Assembly (NCBI RefSeq): GCF_009696605.1
Contig: NZ_VULR01000005.1
Coordinates: 1-64,000, forward strand
Reading direction: 5' to 3'
Source of the DNA: Anaerosalibacter bizertensis
Lineage (GTDB): Bacteria > Bacillota > Clostridia > Tissierellales > Sporanaerobacteraceae
Length of the DNA stretch: 64,000 nt
Positions 1 to 8,064 of the stretch are shown in pieces. A model generated the notes under the pieces. The model worked only from the letters and a program-made list of their open reading frames with translations. It did not search any database and was not told where the DNA came from. The position numbers and the translations under genes were made by a program. How positions within the stretch are numbered: the stretch's first letter is position 1; every line of letters begins with the position of its first letter.

Positions 1-80
1 TGCTATACCTAAAATTAGACTAAGAAAAATATATTTGAATTTATAGAAACTTAGGTACTTCAGTTGTTAACTTGAACATA

Positions 81-133
81 AAAAAAGAGGCATTTCATAA
101 CTGATAAATCAGTTATGAAACAGCCCCTTTTTT
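81..133 (-). terminator. Rho-independent terminator of the L,D-transpeptidase gene
   Basis: A perfect 12-bp stem (93-104 with 109-120, loop TAAA) is extended by GC pairs and followed, in the minus direction, by a T-run (plus-strand A-run at 81-86). It lies just downstream of the stop at 140. Confidence 0.85.
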
Positions 134-139
134 ATATGT

Positions 140-1528
140 TTATTTTATTGTTATAACTGCAGTATCATTAGGATCTGCCCAGTTATATATAAATTTAGCA
201 TGGCTAGTATAATTTCTAACACATTTATGAGATCTAGGCATGGTTCCTATAGTAAATAAATATTCTTTTATACCTGGATCTACATTTTTTCCATCCTTTT
301 TAACAAAATCTACAGGAATTCCATGTATATAAGCACCTTGGGCAAATCTAACTGCATAAGGAGCATATCCTGATATCTGTCTAGTATTATCATCTAAATA
401 ATAAAACCTATCTTTCTTTTCTAAAGCTTTGAATTTTCCTATTGGTGTTTCAAATTTACGTTTTTCCTTGACTCCCGTAGTTGCTAAAGTATAGGATATC
501 AATGTCCATTTATCACCTCTTTTTTCAAATACACCTTGATTTTGATTTGTAGTATCAACTACTACAGCTTTTGAAAAACTATCTAAATTATTGTCAAAAG
601 AAATATATTTTTTTGGAACCCAATATTCCCCTTCATAGTCCAAGCTCTTTACTTTGAAATAACCTTTTTCTTCCCCTAAAATAAAAACTATTATTCCATC
701 GGGGAAATATCTAAAATTGTTCTCATTATTTAAATCAATATATGCTGGTGCACTTTGATAGGCCTGCATACCATATTTATCCATTGCCTTTCCGTTAATT
801 AAAGGTGGGGAGCCATTTACATCTTTATAATTTGATATATATCCATATTTATATTTTGTTAATTCATTTTCTAATTCCTTGATTGAACTATACATATTAT
901 CAAACCTAAAACTTCTTATTTGACTAACACCTTCAGGTATGAATCCATAAAGCATCTTGCCATCTTTATTATACCAAGATACACCAAACCATTTATCAGA
1001 ACCGGTATCTTTTATTGTTTCACCTTTTACTTCGTTTACAAGTTTTAGTTTATCAAAGGTATTTCCTTTACCTATTACATTTCCTCCAAAAGAAGGGGTA
1101 TTGTATATATTGACCCCATCTTTATTAATCAGACAATAGTCATAGGGCATTAAATATTTTCTATAAGCCAAATCTACATCTACTTCTTTTGGTACTCCAG
1201 TATTAAAGGTTTTATTTACTTTAAGATTTCCTGCACTAAAATTGGCAATTAACTCTTTATTTGATAATAAATTATCCTCACTTAATAGATAATCAATATT
1301 TCTTTCTTTTAAAGCCTTTTCTGTTATCTTGTTATCATCTTTTATACTAAAAAAATTGACATAAGGTTCTATATCATCTTCACTGTATTCCGAACTCTCT
1401 CCTACTTTTTCTTCATTTTCTACAGGAGGATTTTCAACATTAGGTTTTAAATCCTGCTTAGGAGAGCAAGATGTCATTAGAATACTAAGTAGCAAAATAC
1501 AGGTTAAATACATACTAGTTTTTTTCAT
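140..1528 (-). CDS. Lipoprotein L,D-transpeptidase (YkuD domain)
   Basis: Predicted secreted, membrane-anchored peptidoglycan cross-linking enzyme. The N-terminus is a lipoprotein signal (MKKTSMYLTCILLLSILMTSC) with a lipobox Cys. The middle part, with two GxxxY-like bacterial SH3-type stretches, is probably wall-binding. The C-terminal roughly 130 residues carry the YkuD signature: an HGIP histidine followed by SHKCVRN, where Cys is the catalytic nucleophile; the family usually has SHGC, so Gly is replaced by Lys. I start at the ATG at 1528 because GGAGG sits 9 nt upstream; a TTG six bases earlier is too close to it. The gene is monocistronic, with its own terminator. Confidence 0.85.
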   Translation of the reverse strand: MKKTSMYLTCILLLSILMTSCSPKQDLKPNVENPPVENEEKVGESSEYSEDDIEPYVNFFSIKDDNKITEKALKERNIDYLLSEDNLLSNKELIANFSAGNLKVNKTFNTGVPKEVDVDLAYRKYLMPYDYCLINKDGVNIYNTPSFGGNVIGKGNTFDKLKLVNEVKGETIKDTGSDKWFGVSWYNKDGKMLYGFIPEGVSQIRSFRFDNMYSSIKELENELTKYKYGYISNYKDVNGSPPLINGKAMDKYGMQAYQSAPAYIDLNNENNFRYFPDGIIVFILGEEKGYFKVKSLDYEGEYWVPKKYISFDNNLDSFSKAVVVDTTNQNQGVFEKRGDKWTLISYTLATTGVKEKRKFETPIGKFKALEKKDRFYYLDDNTRQISGYAPYAVRFAQGAYIHGIPVDFVKKDGKNVDPGIKEYLFTIGTMPRSHKCVRNYTSHAKFIYNWADPNDTAVITIK

Positions 1529-1613
1529 TTTCAAATACCTCCTCTTTTTAAAATTTTTATATGATATCTTTACTATTGCTTATATTATTCCGCTTAAATG
1601 CTAATTAAATTCA

Positions 1614-1648
1614 TAAAAAAAGGCCCTTTCAAAATGGGCCCTTTTTTA
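1614..1648 (-). terminator. Terminator after pmbA/tldE
   Basis: GGCCC pairs with GGGCC around a short A-rich loop, flanked by A and T runs, immediately downstream of the stop codon at 1654. Confidence 0.8.
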
Positions 1649-1653
1649 TTCCA

Positions 1654-3006
1654 TTATTCACCTGATACAGATAAACTTTTGACCTTTACAGACGGTGATC
1701 CTACTTGTCCACCCATACCAGGTAAAACGAATTTCAAGTCATTTCCTATTTTTTCTATATTTTTTAATGTATCATAAAAGTTTCCTGCAATAGTTATTTG
1801 ATTTACTGGTCTCTTTATTTTTCCACCTTCTATTTCATATCCATAAGCAGATAATGAGTAATCTCCCGATACTGCATTTGCTCCTGAGTGCAATCCTTGT
1901 ACATCTATTATTAATAATCCATGATCTATACTTTTAATTAAATCTTCAAATGAATCCTTGCCACTTTCTACATATAGATTGGTTGGTGCAATAGATAGGG
2001 ATGATTTATAAGAACCTCTATATCCATTACCTGTAGAACTTACTCTATCTTTTTTAGCAGTTTTCCAATTATAAAAATAAGTTTTTAATGTACCTTTGTC
2101 TATTACTTTTTTAAACTTAGTTGCCATTCCCTCATCATCAAAGGCTCTAGAAGCCACTCCGTCTTTTATAAATGGATCATCTGACAAAGTAAGAATAGGA
2201 GATGCTATTTCACTATCTATTCTATCTTTCAATAGTGATAATCCCTTTTGTACGTTTTCAGCTGAAAAAACAGGCACAAAAGTTTCTAAAATATTGGCAA
2301 ATACATCATTTCTAAATATAATAGGATAATTTCCTGATTCTATAGATTTAGCACCTAGCATTGATAATCCTTCTTCCACTGCTTCTTTTGCTAGGGATTT
2401 ATAATCATAATCTGAAAAATCATTGGATATTATATAGCTGGATCCAGTTTTTATATCTTCATTCTCCTTAACTACTACTGATATATAACAATAAGCTATA
2501 TTTTTCTTTTCTTCTAAATCTACACCTTTTGTATTTTGCAAAATCCTATGTTGTTCTACTTCTCCATAACTACAACCAGAGACTGAAACTACTCTCTCAT
2601 CTAAGGATAGTGCTTCTTTCTCTAAAGCTTTTACAAAATCTATTTTCTTTTCTAAAGATACCTGGCTAAGATTTTCATTATATAGCTCTACTTCTTCATA
2701 TTTACTAGAACCAGAAAAAATCTCTTCTTTATCTGGAGAATCTATATATTTACTATTTTCTATAACATCATTAATAATTAAATCTATTGAGCTTTCATCT
2801 ATTTTTTCAGTATAAGAATAACCCATCTTTCCATTTGATATTCCTCTAAGAGAAAGCCCTCCACTTTCTGCAATATTGTATTTATTTAATTCTCCTTCAA
2901 ATACATCTATTTCTATTTCTTTCCCGTTTTCAATAAATACTTCCATATCCTCTAGGGAACCTTTTCCACTTTCAAATATTTTTTCTATTATAGAATTATA
3001 TTCCAT
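1654..3006 (-). CDS. pmbA: TldE/PmbA-family metalloprotease subunit
   Basis: This is the non-catalytic partner of TldD. In known systems TldD/TldE form a heterodimeric metalloprotease that trims unfolded or ribosomally made peptides. The protein has about 450 residues, the usual length, and the family's conserved C-terminal blocks (SGANAVSGDYSLSAYGYEIE, then TIAGN and GGQVGSPSVKVKSLSVSG). It lacks the HExxxH motif found in its neighbour, as expected for TldE. A longer frame from 3030 exists, but the ribosome site GAAAGGGGG (3016-3024) fits the ATG at 3006, one base after the tldD stop, so the two genes are translationally coupled. Confidence 0.88.
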   Translation of the reverse strand: MEYNSIIEKIFESGKGSLEDMEVFIENGKEIEIDVFEGELNKYNIAESGGLSLRGISNGKMGYSYTEKIDESSIDLIINDVIENSKYIDSPDKEEIFSGSSKYEEVELYNENLSQVSLEKKIDFVKALEKEALSLDERVVSVSGCSYGEVEQHRILQNTKGVDLEEKKNIAYCYISVVVKENEDIKTGSSYIISNDFSDYDYKSLAKEAVEEGLSMLGAKSIESGNYPIIFRNDVFANILETFVPVFSAENVQKGLSLLKDRIDSEIASPILTLSDDPFIKDGVASRAFDDEGMATKFKKVIDKGTLKTYFYNWKTAKKDRVSSTGNGYRGSYKSSLSIAPTNLYVESGKDSFEDLIKSIDHGLLIIDVQGLHSGANAVSGDYSLSAYGYEIEGGKIKRPVNQITIAGNFYDTLKNIEKIGNDLKFVLPGMGGQVGSPSVKVKSLSVSGE

Positions 3007-3007
3007 T

Positions 3008-4399
3008 CTATTCATCCCCCTTTCTTCCACCTACTGTTAGGTTTTTAACCCTTATTGTTGGTTGTCCTACATTCACTGGTACAAGCCCACTTACAGAGCC
3101 ACACATTCCTTGAGCTAGTTTAAGGTTATTTCCAACCATATCTATTTTATCCAATACTTCTGTTCCATTTCCTATAAGAGTAGCTCCTCTTACTGGTTTA
3201 GTTATCTTTCCATTTTCTATTAAATATCCTTCCATTACTGCAAAATTGAAATCCCCTGTTGCTGGATTTACACTGCCACCTCCAAGTTTCTTTGCAAACA
3301 ATCCACTTTCAGTATTAGAGATTATTTCTTCAAAGGTAGATTTTCCATTTGCAATATACGTATTGTTCATCCTAGAAGTTGGAGGAAGCTTATAGGACTG
3401 TCTTCTGGATGAACCTGTAGGCTCATAGTCCATTCTTCTTCCATTTAACTTATCTACTAAATATCCTTTTAATATACCATTTTCTATAAGAAGGTTTTTC
3501 CTAGTTGGAGTCCCTTCATCATCAATATTTGTAGTTCCCCATTCATTAGGAATAGTCCCATCATCTATAGCTGTAACTACTGAAGATGCTACTTTTTCAT
3601 TTAATTTATTGGAGAAAACCGATGTATTCTTAGCTACAGAAGTTGCTTCTAATCCATGACCACAAGCTTCATGGAATAACACTCCCCCAAATCCATTGTG
3701 TATAACTACAGGCATTTTGCCACTTGGACAAAATTCTGCATCGATCATAGTTTTCGCTATTCTAGAAGCTTCTCTACCATGTTCCTCTATATCTATGTTT
3801 TCGTAAAACTCAAATCCCATAGATGCTCCTGGAGCTGAAAAACCTATTTGCATTTCCCCAGATTTTGTAGCTACTGATTGAATAGCCATTCTTGTCCTTA
3901 CCCTCTTATCTTCTGCCATTAAACCTTCTGAATTAGCTATAAGTACATTTTGTTCCTCATCTAAATAGCTAACTGTAACTTGAGATATAACCTCATCATA
4001 GTTTTTAGCACTTAGATATCCATTTTTCATAATTTCTATTTTCTTTGCTTTTTCCACAGATCTAGGCAATGTTATTATTTTATTATTATTTTTTACATCA
4101 TTTTTCATAAGATTTAAAACAATATTCTTTTTATCTAAGTTTATTGCTAATGCAGCTTCTTTAGCAACTTTGATTAAGTTTTCTTCTGTAGAATCATTGG
4201 TATAGGCATAAATACTGTTAAATCCATTAAATATCCTTATACCAACACCATAATCTCTCCCTGAAATACTGTCTTCAAGTATTCCTCCTATCATTTTCAT
4301 ATTTGTAGTATACTTATCTTCTACAAAGATCTCAGCAAAATCTCCTCCAGTAGATAGTGCTGCATATAATACATTTTCTATAGTTTTTTTATTTAGCAA
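3008..4399 (-). CDS. tldD: TldD-family metalloprotease, catalytic subunit
   Basis: Zinc protease of the TldD/TldE pair, cytosolic. The metal-binding helix HEACGH (H243, E244, H248) is present, with the downstream C-terminal blocks GGGSVNPATGDFNFAVMEGYLIENG and GVRIFNG-like N-terminal repeats typical of the family. The 463 residues match the usual length. The start is a TTG, with GGGGGG 7 nt upstream. It is the first gene of a two-gene unit with pmbA. The substrate cannot be read from context: no bacteriocin or RiPP precursor lies nearby. Confidence 0.9.
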   Translation of the reverse strand: MLNKKTIENVLYAALSTGGDFAEIFVEDKYTTNMKMIGGILEDSISGRDYGVGIRIFNGFNSIYAYTNDSTEENLIKVAKEAALAINLDKKNIVLNLMKNDVKNNNKIITLPRSVEKAKKIEIMKNGYLSAKNYDEVISQVTVSYLDEEQNVLIANSEGLMAEDKRVRTRMAIQSVATKSGEMQIGFSAPGASMGFEFYENIDIEEHGREASRIAKTMIDAEFCPSGKMPVVIHNGFGGVLFHEACGHGLEATSVAKNTSVFSNKLNEKVASSVVTAIDDGTIPNEWGTTNIDDEGTPTRKNLLIENGILKGYLVDKLNGRRMDYEPTGSSRRQSYKLPPTSRMNNTYIANGKSTFEEIISNTESGLFAKKLGGGSVNPATGDFNFAVMEGYLIENGKITKPVRGATLIGNGTEVLDKIDMVGNNLKLAQGMCGSVSGLVPVNVGQPTIRVKNLTVGGRKGDE

Positions 4400-4460
4400 A
4401 CTAAATCCCCCCTATATATCTAATATAATATATTTCGACACTGAAAGCTTTTTTCCTTTT

Positions 4461-4499
4461 AAAATAAAAAATTAACACAGTAGATTTTTTCTACTGTGT
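4461..4499 (-). terminator. Terminator after the 55-residue membrane peptide gene
   Basis: A 10-bp stem (4475-4484 with 4490-4499) is followed in the minus direction by a T-rich tract (4461-4473). Confidence 0.75.
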
Positions 4500-4531
4500 C
4501 AAGATTGATATTAAATTAAGTACATTTATTT

Positions 4532-4699
4532 CTAGAAGCCGGAAAATAATATTAATATGAAGAATAAGAAAATAAATGTTTCATCAAAGCCACCATGGAA
4601 CCAATCTGAATCCCCAGAAAACAATAATAAGATTATTAAAAGAAGCAATAGCATTTCATTGTCCCCACCAAATATATTTGCAAAGATATCTTGAAGCAT
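4532..4699 (-). CDS. Small hydrophobic glycine/phenylalanine-rich protein (55 aa)
   Basis: Short frame with a strong ribosome site (AAGGAGG, 7 nt before the ATG at 4699) and its own terminator downstream. The product starts MLQDIFANIFGGDNEM, followed by a leucine/isoleucine-rich stretch (about residues 16-28), a polar turn with GDSDWFHGG, and a second hydrophobic stretch (about 41-52) ending FSGF. That is two short membrane-spanning segments around a loop. Such small peptides are common and usually unnamed in clostridia, some of them linked to sporulation. The function is unknown. It fills the otherwise empty 4400-4795 gap. Confidence 0.7.
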   Translation of the reverse strand: MLQDIFANIFGGDNEMLLLLLIILLLFSGDSDWFHGGFDETFIFLFFILILFSGF

Positions 4700-4780
4700 G
4701 ACTAAACCTCCTTTATTTTAAACTATTCATTATATACTATTCAAATAATGAGTTTTGGTTACTAACTTTGTTAGCTTAAA

Positions 4781-4816
4781 ATAAATAAAAAAGGCCTAGT
4801 CATTCAAACCTAGGTC
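4781..4816 (-). terminator. Weak terminator overlapping the CYTH gene stop
   Basis: A 7-bp imperfect stem (4793-4799 with 4810-4816) is followed on the minus strand by a run of T residues. The stem includes the last codons of the CYTH gene. Confidence 0.5.
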
Positions 4817-5344
4817 TTCTCTCAATTCAACTATAGATTTAGTTGAAATATTTTTTTCATCTATATTTAAAATTTTAATAGCTTTATTTAAATCTTCTTC
4901 TTTCTCTACTTCAATTTCCATATAAGTATATGGATAGGTATCTTTGTCCCAAGTATCTATATCAAATCTTATATCATTATATTTATAAGAAATTCTTTCT
5001 TTAAATCCTTTACTTATTGTGTGAACTCCTAAGACTTCTAATATATATAATAGAGCATTTTTATTTTCTACTTTAGTGTTTATCTCTATATTTTCTCTAA
5101 TACCATCCCTTGCAACATTTTCTTTAAGAGTAAAAATATAATCTACTTTTCCAGTTTCTAAATCTTTCTTTTCTCTAAGTCTTAAATAACTGTCATGTTC
5201 ATTTTGAATTTTATTTTCCTTTGAATCTAATAAATAATTTATTTGTTCTTCTCGACTTATTAGAGAAGCTCCTATTCCAATTAATTGCTTTTCTATACTT
5301 TCTTTATCAATATTTAATACCTTAACTTCTAATTCTTTAGCCAT
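4796..5344 (-). CDS. CYTH-domain protein (CyaB/thiamine-triphosphatase-like)
   Basis: The protein begins MAKELEVKV, which contains the ExExK signature (E4, E6, K8) that binds triphosphate and metal in the CYTH superfamily. Further charged strands (YLRLREK, YIFTLKE, FDIDTW, YMEIEVE) alternate as expected for the closed triphosphate tunnel. With 182 residues it is the size of the class IV adenylate cyclase or triphosphatase type. Which substrate it uses (ATP, thiamine triphosphate or tripolyphosphate) cannot be decided from sequence. It overlaps the 3' end of nagA by 16 nt, so it is probably co-transcribed with nagB-nagA. Confidence 0.8.
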   Translation of the reverse strand: MAKELEVKVLNIDKESIEKQLIGIGASLISREEQINYLLDSKENKIQNEHDSYLRLREKKDLETGKVDYIFTLKENVARDGIRENIEINTKVENKNALLYILEVLGVHTISKGFKERISYKYNDIRFDIDTWDKDTYPYTYMEIEVEKEEDLNKAIKILNIDEKNISTKSIVELREDLGLND

Positions 5345-6489
5345 ATAGTCTTTCCTCCTACCATTGAAGCCAGTATGTTTATTTCCCTATCAAACAATAT
5401 TAAATCTGCATCTTTTCCGACTTCTATGCTACCTTTTTTATTATCTACACCTATTGCTTTAGCTGAGTTTAAACTAGCCATTCTTACTGCTTCATGAATA
5501 GGTACATTTTTCTTATATACCATATTATAAACTGCATCTCTCAAATTAAGGGTGGAACCAGCCAATGCACCACTTTCAAGCCTTGCTTCACCTTTTTTTA
5601 CCAATACTTTTTGTCCTCCTAGTTCATATTCTCCATCATCAAGCCCTGCAGCTCTCATAGCATCAGATACTAGAATGATTTTTTCAACTCCCTTTGTTCT
5701 TAAAGCTATATCTACACTTCCATCATGAAGATGTATTCTATCATATATGATTTCACAATATACCCTATCATCTGTTAAAGAAACACCTATTATTCCTGGC
5801 TCCCTATGAGAAAAACTTCTCATACCATTATATAAATGGGTAGCTAGTGTTATGCCTTCATGTACCCCTTTTTTTGCTTGTTCAAAGGTTGCATTGCTAT
5901 GAGCCATAGCGGAAATTATATTTTTAGATTTTAAATATCTAATAACTGAACTAGCCCCTTCTAATTCTGGTGCAATAGAAACTACTTTAAGCATTCCATT
6001 TGATAATTCCTCTAGTTCTTTTATTCCATTTAAATCAGGGCCTTTAATATGTTTGGCAGGTTGAGCCCCTTTCTTTTCCATGGAAAAGAAAGGGCCTTCT
6101 AAATGGATTCCAATTATTTTAGATTTTATTTCTTTATTTTTGTAATCTACAATATTTTGGATAGCTTTTTTCATATCTTCACAAGAAGATGTAATTATAG
6201 TTCCTAGAAATGACGTAACTCCATTTTGCAAATGAAAATCTGCAATATTATCTATAGCTTCTTCTGTAGAATCCATGAAATCATAACCTGAGTTTCCATG
6301 ATTGTGTATATCTATAAAACCTGGAGCTAAAAAATTATGTTGACCATCAATTACATTATCTACATTTTCTCTCTTAAAGTTTTCTTCTTTATCAATTCTT
6401 TTAATAACACCTTTTTCAATTAAAACTCCATGTCCATATATTATCTCATAAGGCGTTACTATATTTACATTTTTAATCAATACTTTCAT
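5329..6489 (-). CDS. nagA: N-acetylglucosamine-6-phosphate deacetylase
   Basis: Converts GlcNAc-6-phosphate to glucosamine-6-phosphate in the cytosol. This amidohydrolase-fold protein of 386 residues carries the metal-site motif DIHNHG, the HLEGPF strand, the conserved THLYNGM and the catalytic Asp in LVSDAMRAAG. It lies directly downstream of nagB (34-nt gap), giving the classical two-step route to fructose-6-phosphate. With the mur operon 7 kb away it would handle the GlcNAc-6-P arising from cell-wall sugars. Confidence 0.93.
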   Translation of the reverse strand: MKVLIKNVNIVTPYEIIYGHGVLIEKGVIKRIDKEENFKRENVDNVIDGQHNFLAPGFIDIHNHGNSGYDFMDSTEEAIDNIADFHLQNGVTSFLGTIITSSCEDMKKAIQNIVDYKNKEIKSKIIGIHLEGPFFSMEKKGAQPAKHIKGPDLNGIKELEELSNGMLKVVSIAPELEGASSVIRYLKSKNIISAMAHSNATFEQAKKGVHEGITLATHLYNGMRSFSHREPGIIGVSLTDDRVYCEIIYDRIHLHDGSVDIALRTKGVEKIILVSDAMRAAGLDDGEYELGGQKVLVKKGEARLESGALAGSTLNLRDAVYNMVYKKNVPIHEAVRMASLNSAKAIGVDNKKGSIEVGKDADLILFDREINILASMVGGKTIWLKN

Positions 6490-6523
6490 TTAACTCTCTC
6501 CCTATCCCTTTGAATACAGTTTT

Positions 6524-7258
6524 CTATTTTAGATATTCACTTGCTGATTCTTCATCTAATATTATGGTTACATCTGGATGTAATAATAGTAAAGAAGCAG
6601 GATTGTAAGTTGATACAACCTCATCTTTTAATAATTTTCCAATTATATTGGCTTTATTTTTTCCATTAGCTAAAAGAAGTATTTTTTTAGCCTTCATTAT
6701 ACTTCCTAGTCCCATAGTTATAGCTTTTTTAGGTACTTCTTCTATAGAATCAAAAAATCTTGCATTAGCTCTTATTGTAGATTCTGTTAAATCTGTTATA
6801 TGGGTTCCTAAATAAAGTTTATCATCTGGCTCATTAAAAGCTATATGTCCATTTTCTCCTATTCCTAATATTTGTAAATCTATTCCACCTTGTTTTTCAA
6901 TATCTTCATCATAAGATTTACAATATTCTTCTACATTTTCTGGATTTCCATTTGGAATATTAATATTATCTTCATCTATATTAATATGTTTAAAAAGATT
7001 ATCATACATAAAATAATGATAACTATTTATATGATCATGAGGAATTCCTAAATATTCATCTAGATTGAATGTAGTAACTTTAGCAAAATCTAGACCTTCT
7101 TCTTTATGTCTTCTAATAAGCTCTTTATAAGTCCCTACAGGTGTACTTCCTGTAGCCAAGCCTAGGATTAAATTCGGCTTATTTTTTATTTCTTTCTCTA
7201 TAATATCTGCAGCTTTTTTACTTAAATCTGAATAGTTTTTTTCAATAATAATTTTCAT
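6524..7258 (-). CDS. nagB: Glucosamine-6-phosphate deaminase
   Basis: Converts glucosamine-6-phosphate to fructose-6-phosphate and ammonia. The sequence shows the family blocks LGLATGSTPVGTY, FNLDEYLG and LGIGENGHIAFNEP, with the catalytic Asp and His in place. It has 244 residues, the short Gram-positive form, without the C-terminal allosteric extension of the E. coli hexamer. AAGGAGG precedes the ATG. It is the promoter-proximal partner of nagA. Confidence 0.94.
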   Translation of the reverse strand: MKIIIEKNYSDLSKKAADIIEKEIKNKPNLILGLATGSTPVGTYKELIRRHKEEGLDFAKVTTFNLDEYLGIPHDHINSYHYFMYDNLFKHINIDEDNINIPNGNPENVEEYCKSYDEDIEKQGGIDLQILGIGENGHIAFNEPDDKLYLGTHITDLTESTIRANARFFDSIEEVPKKAITMGLGSIMKAKKILLLANGKNKANIIGKLLKDEVVSTYNPASLLLLHPDVTIILDEESASEYLK

Positions 7259-7288
7259 GTTTAATTCCTCCTTATATATTAAATGTAT

Positions 7289-7972
7289 CTAATAAATTTT
7301 TAATGGATTAAAATCTATATAATCACTAGATACACATAAAAACTGTATACCTTCAATTACATCTTCAACTACATATCTATGACCTTCTGAATGAAGATGA
7401 CCATAGATACAAATATCTACATTATATTCTTTCATTAAATAAACAAATTCATTTGGAGAAGAATCTAAATTGAAGGGTGGATAGTGAAGCATTGCTATAA
7501 TCTTATCTGGTCTACCTCTGATAGAATTTAAAGATAAATTTAGTCTATTTAATTCCCTATTGTACATTTTTTCATCATGCTCTGTGAAATCTTCACTATC
7601 CTTAGGTTTCCAACCTCTACTGCCAACTATGTCTATATTTTTATAGGAATAGCTATCATTTTGAAGAAAAAATATAGTATCAAGTTCTAAAGAATTCATT
7701 TTCTTCTTACTTTCCCACCAATAATCATGATTTCCTTTAGTTATGACCTTTTTGCCTGGAAGTTCATTGACTTTTTTCAAATCATTATACGCTTGGTCTA
7801 GTTTTAATGCCCATGATATATCTCCTGGTATAAGTACTAAATCTTCATCAGTTATTTTTTCTTCCCAGTTTTCAAATATTTTTTCCTCATGACCTACCCA
7901 GTTTTCTCCAAATATATCCATAGGTTTTTCTCTAGAATAGTCTAGATGCAAATCTCCTATTCCATATATCAT
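7289..7972 (-). CDS. Calcineurin-type metallophosphoesterase
   Basis: Dinuclear-metal phosphoesterase. Motifs in order: GDLHLDYS (residues 6-13), PGDISW, GNHDYWW, MLHYPPFN and the final GHLHSEGH. The 227 residues are almost only the catalytic domain, with no signal peptide, so it should be cytosolic. Close relatives are annotated simply as phosphohydrolases and the substrate is unknown. Position between nagB and the yhaO-yhaN pair on the same strand makes it likely to be the first gene of the nag transcript. Confidence 0.82.
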   Translation of the reverse strand: MIYGIGDLHLDYSREKPMDIFGENWVGHEEKIFENWEEKITDEDLVLIPGDISWALKLDQAYNDLKKVNELPGKKVITKGNHDYWWESKKKMNSLELDTIFFLQNDSYSYKNIDIVGSRGWKPKDSEDFTEHDEKMYNRELNRLNLSLNSIRGRPDKIIAMLHYPPFNLDSSPNEFVYLMKEYNVDICIYGHLHSEGHRYVVEDVIEGIQFLCVSSDYIDFNPLKIY

Positions 7973-7991
7973 TTATTTCACCTCAGTTAAT

Positions 7992-8010
7992 GTTAAAGTT
8001 TAACTTTAAC
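7992..8010. promoter_or_regulatory. Palindrome upstream of the phosphoesterase gene (candidate operator)
   Basis: GTTAAAGT and ACTTTAAC form a perfect 8-bp inverted repeat around TTA, 20 nt upstream of the start codon at 7972. Another GTTAA-containing inverted repeat lies at 8038-8064. A repressor site is an inference from symmetry only. Confidence 0.35.
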
Positions 8011-8037
8011 CCCCAAATGGCTATTTTTACAGTTCCA

Positions 8038-8064
8038 ATAGGTTAAGGTAACTCTTTAACCTAT
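8038..8064 (-). terminator. Hairpin at the end of the yhaN-like gene
   Basis: ATAGGTTAA pairs with TTAACCTAT (8038-8046 with 8056-8064) across the stop codon region. The T-tract after it is poor, so termination may be incomplete and allow readthrough into the phosphoesterase gene. Confidence 0.4.

Noticed and set aside
7992-8064. GTTAA-rich inverted repeats as an attachment site
   Set aside because: They lie between co-oriented housekeeping genes with no integrase and no matching second copy; terminator and operator readings are simpler.
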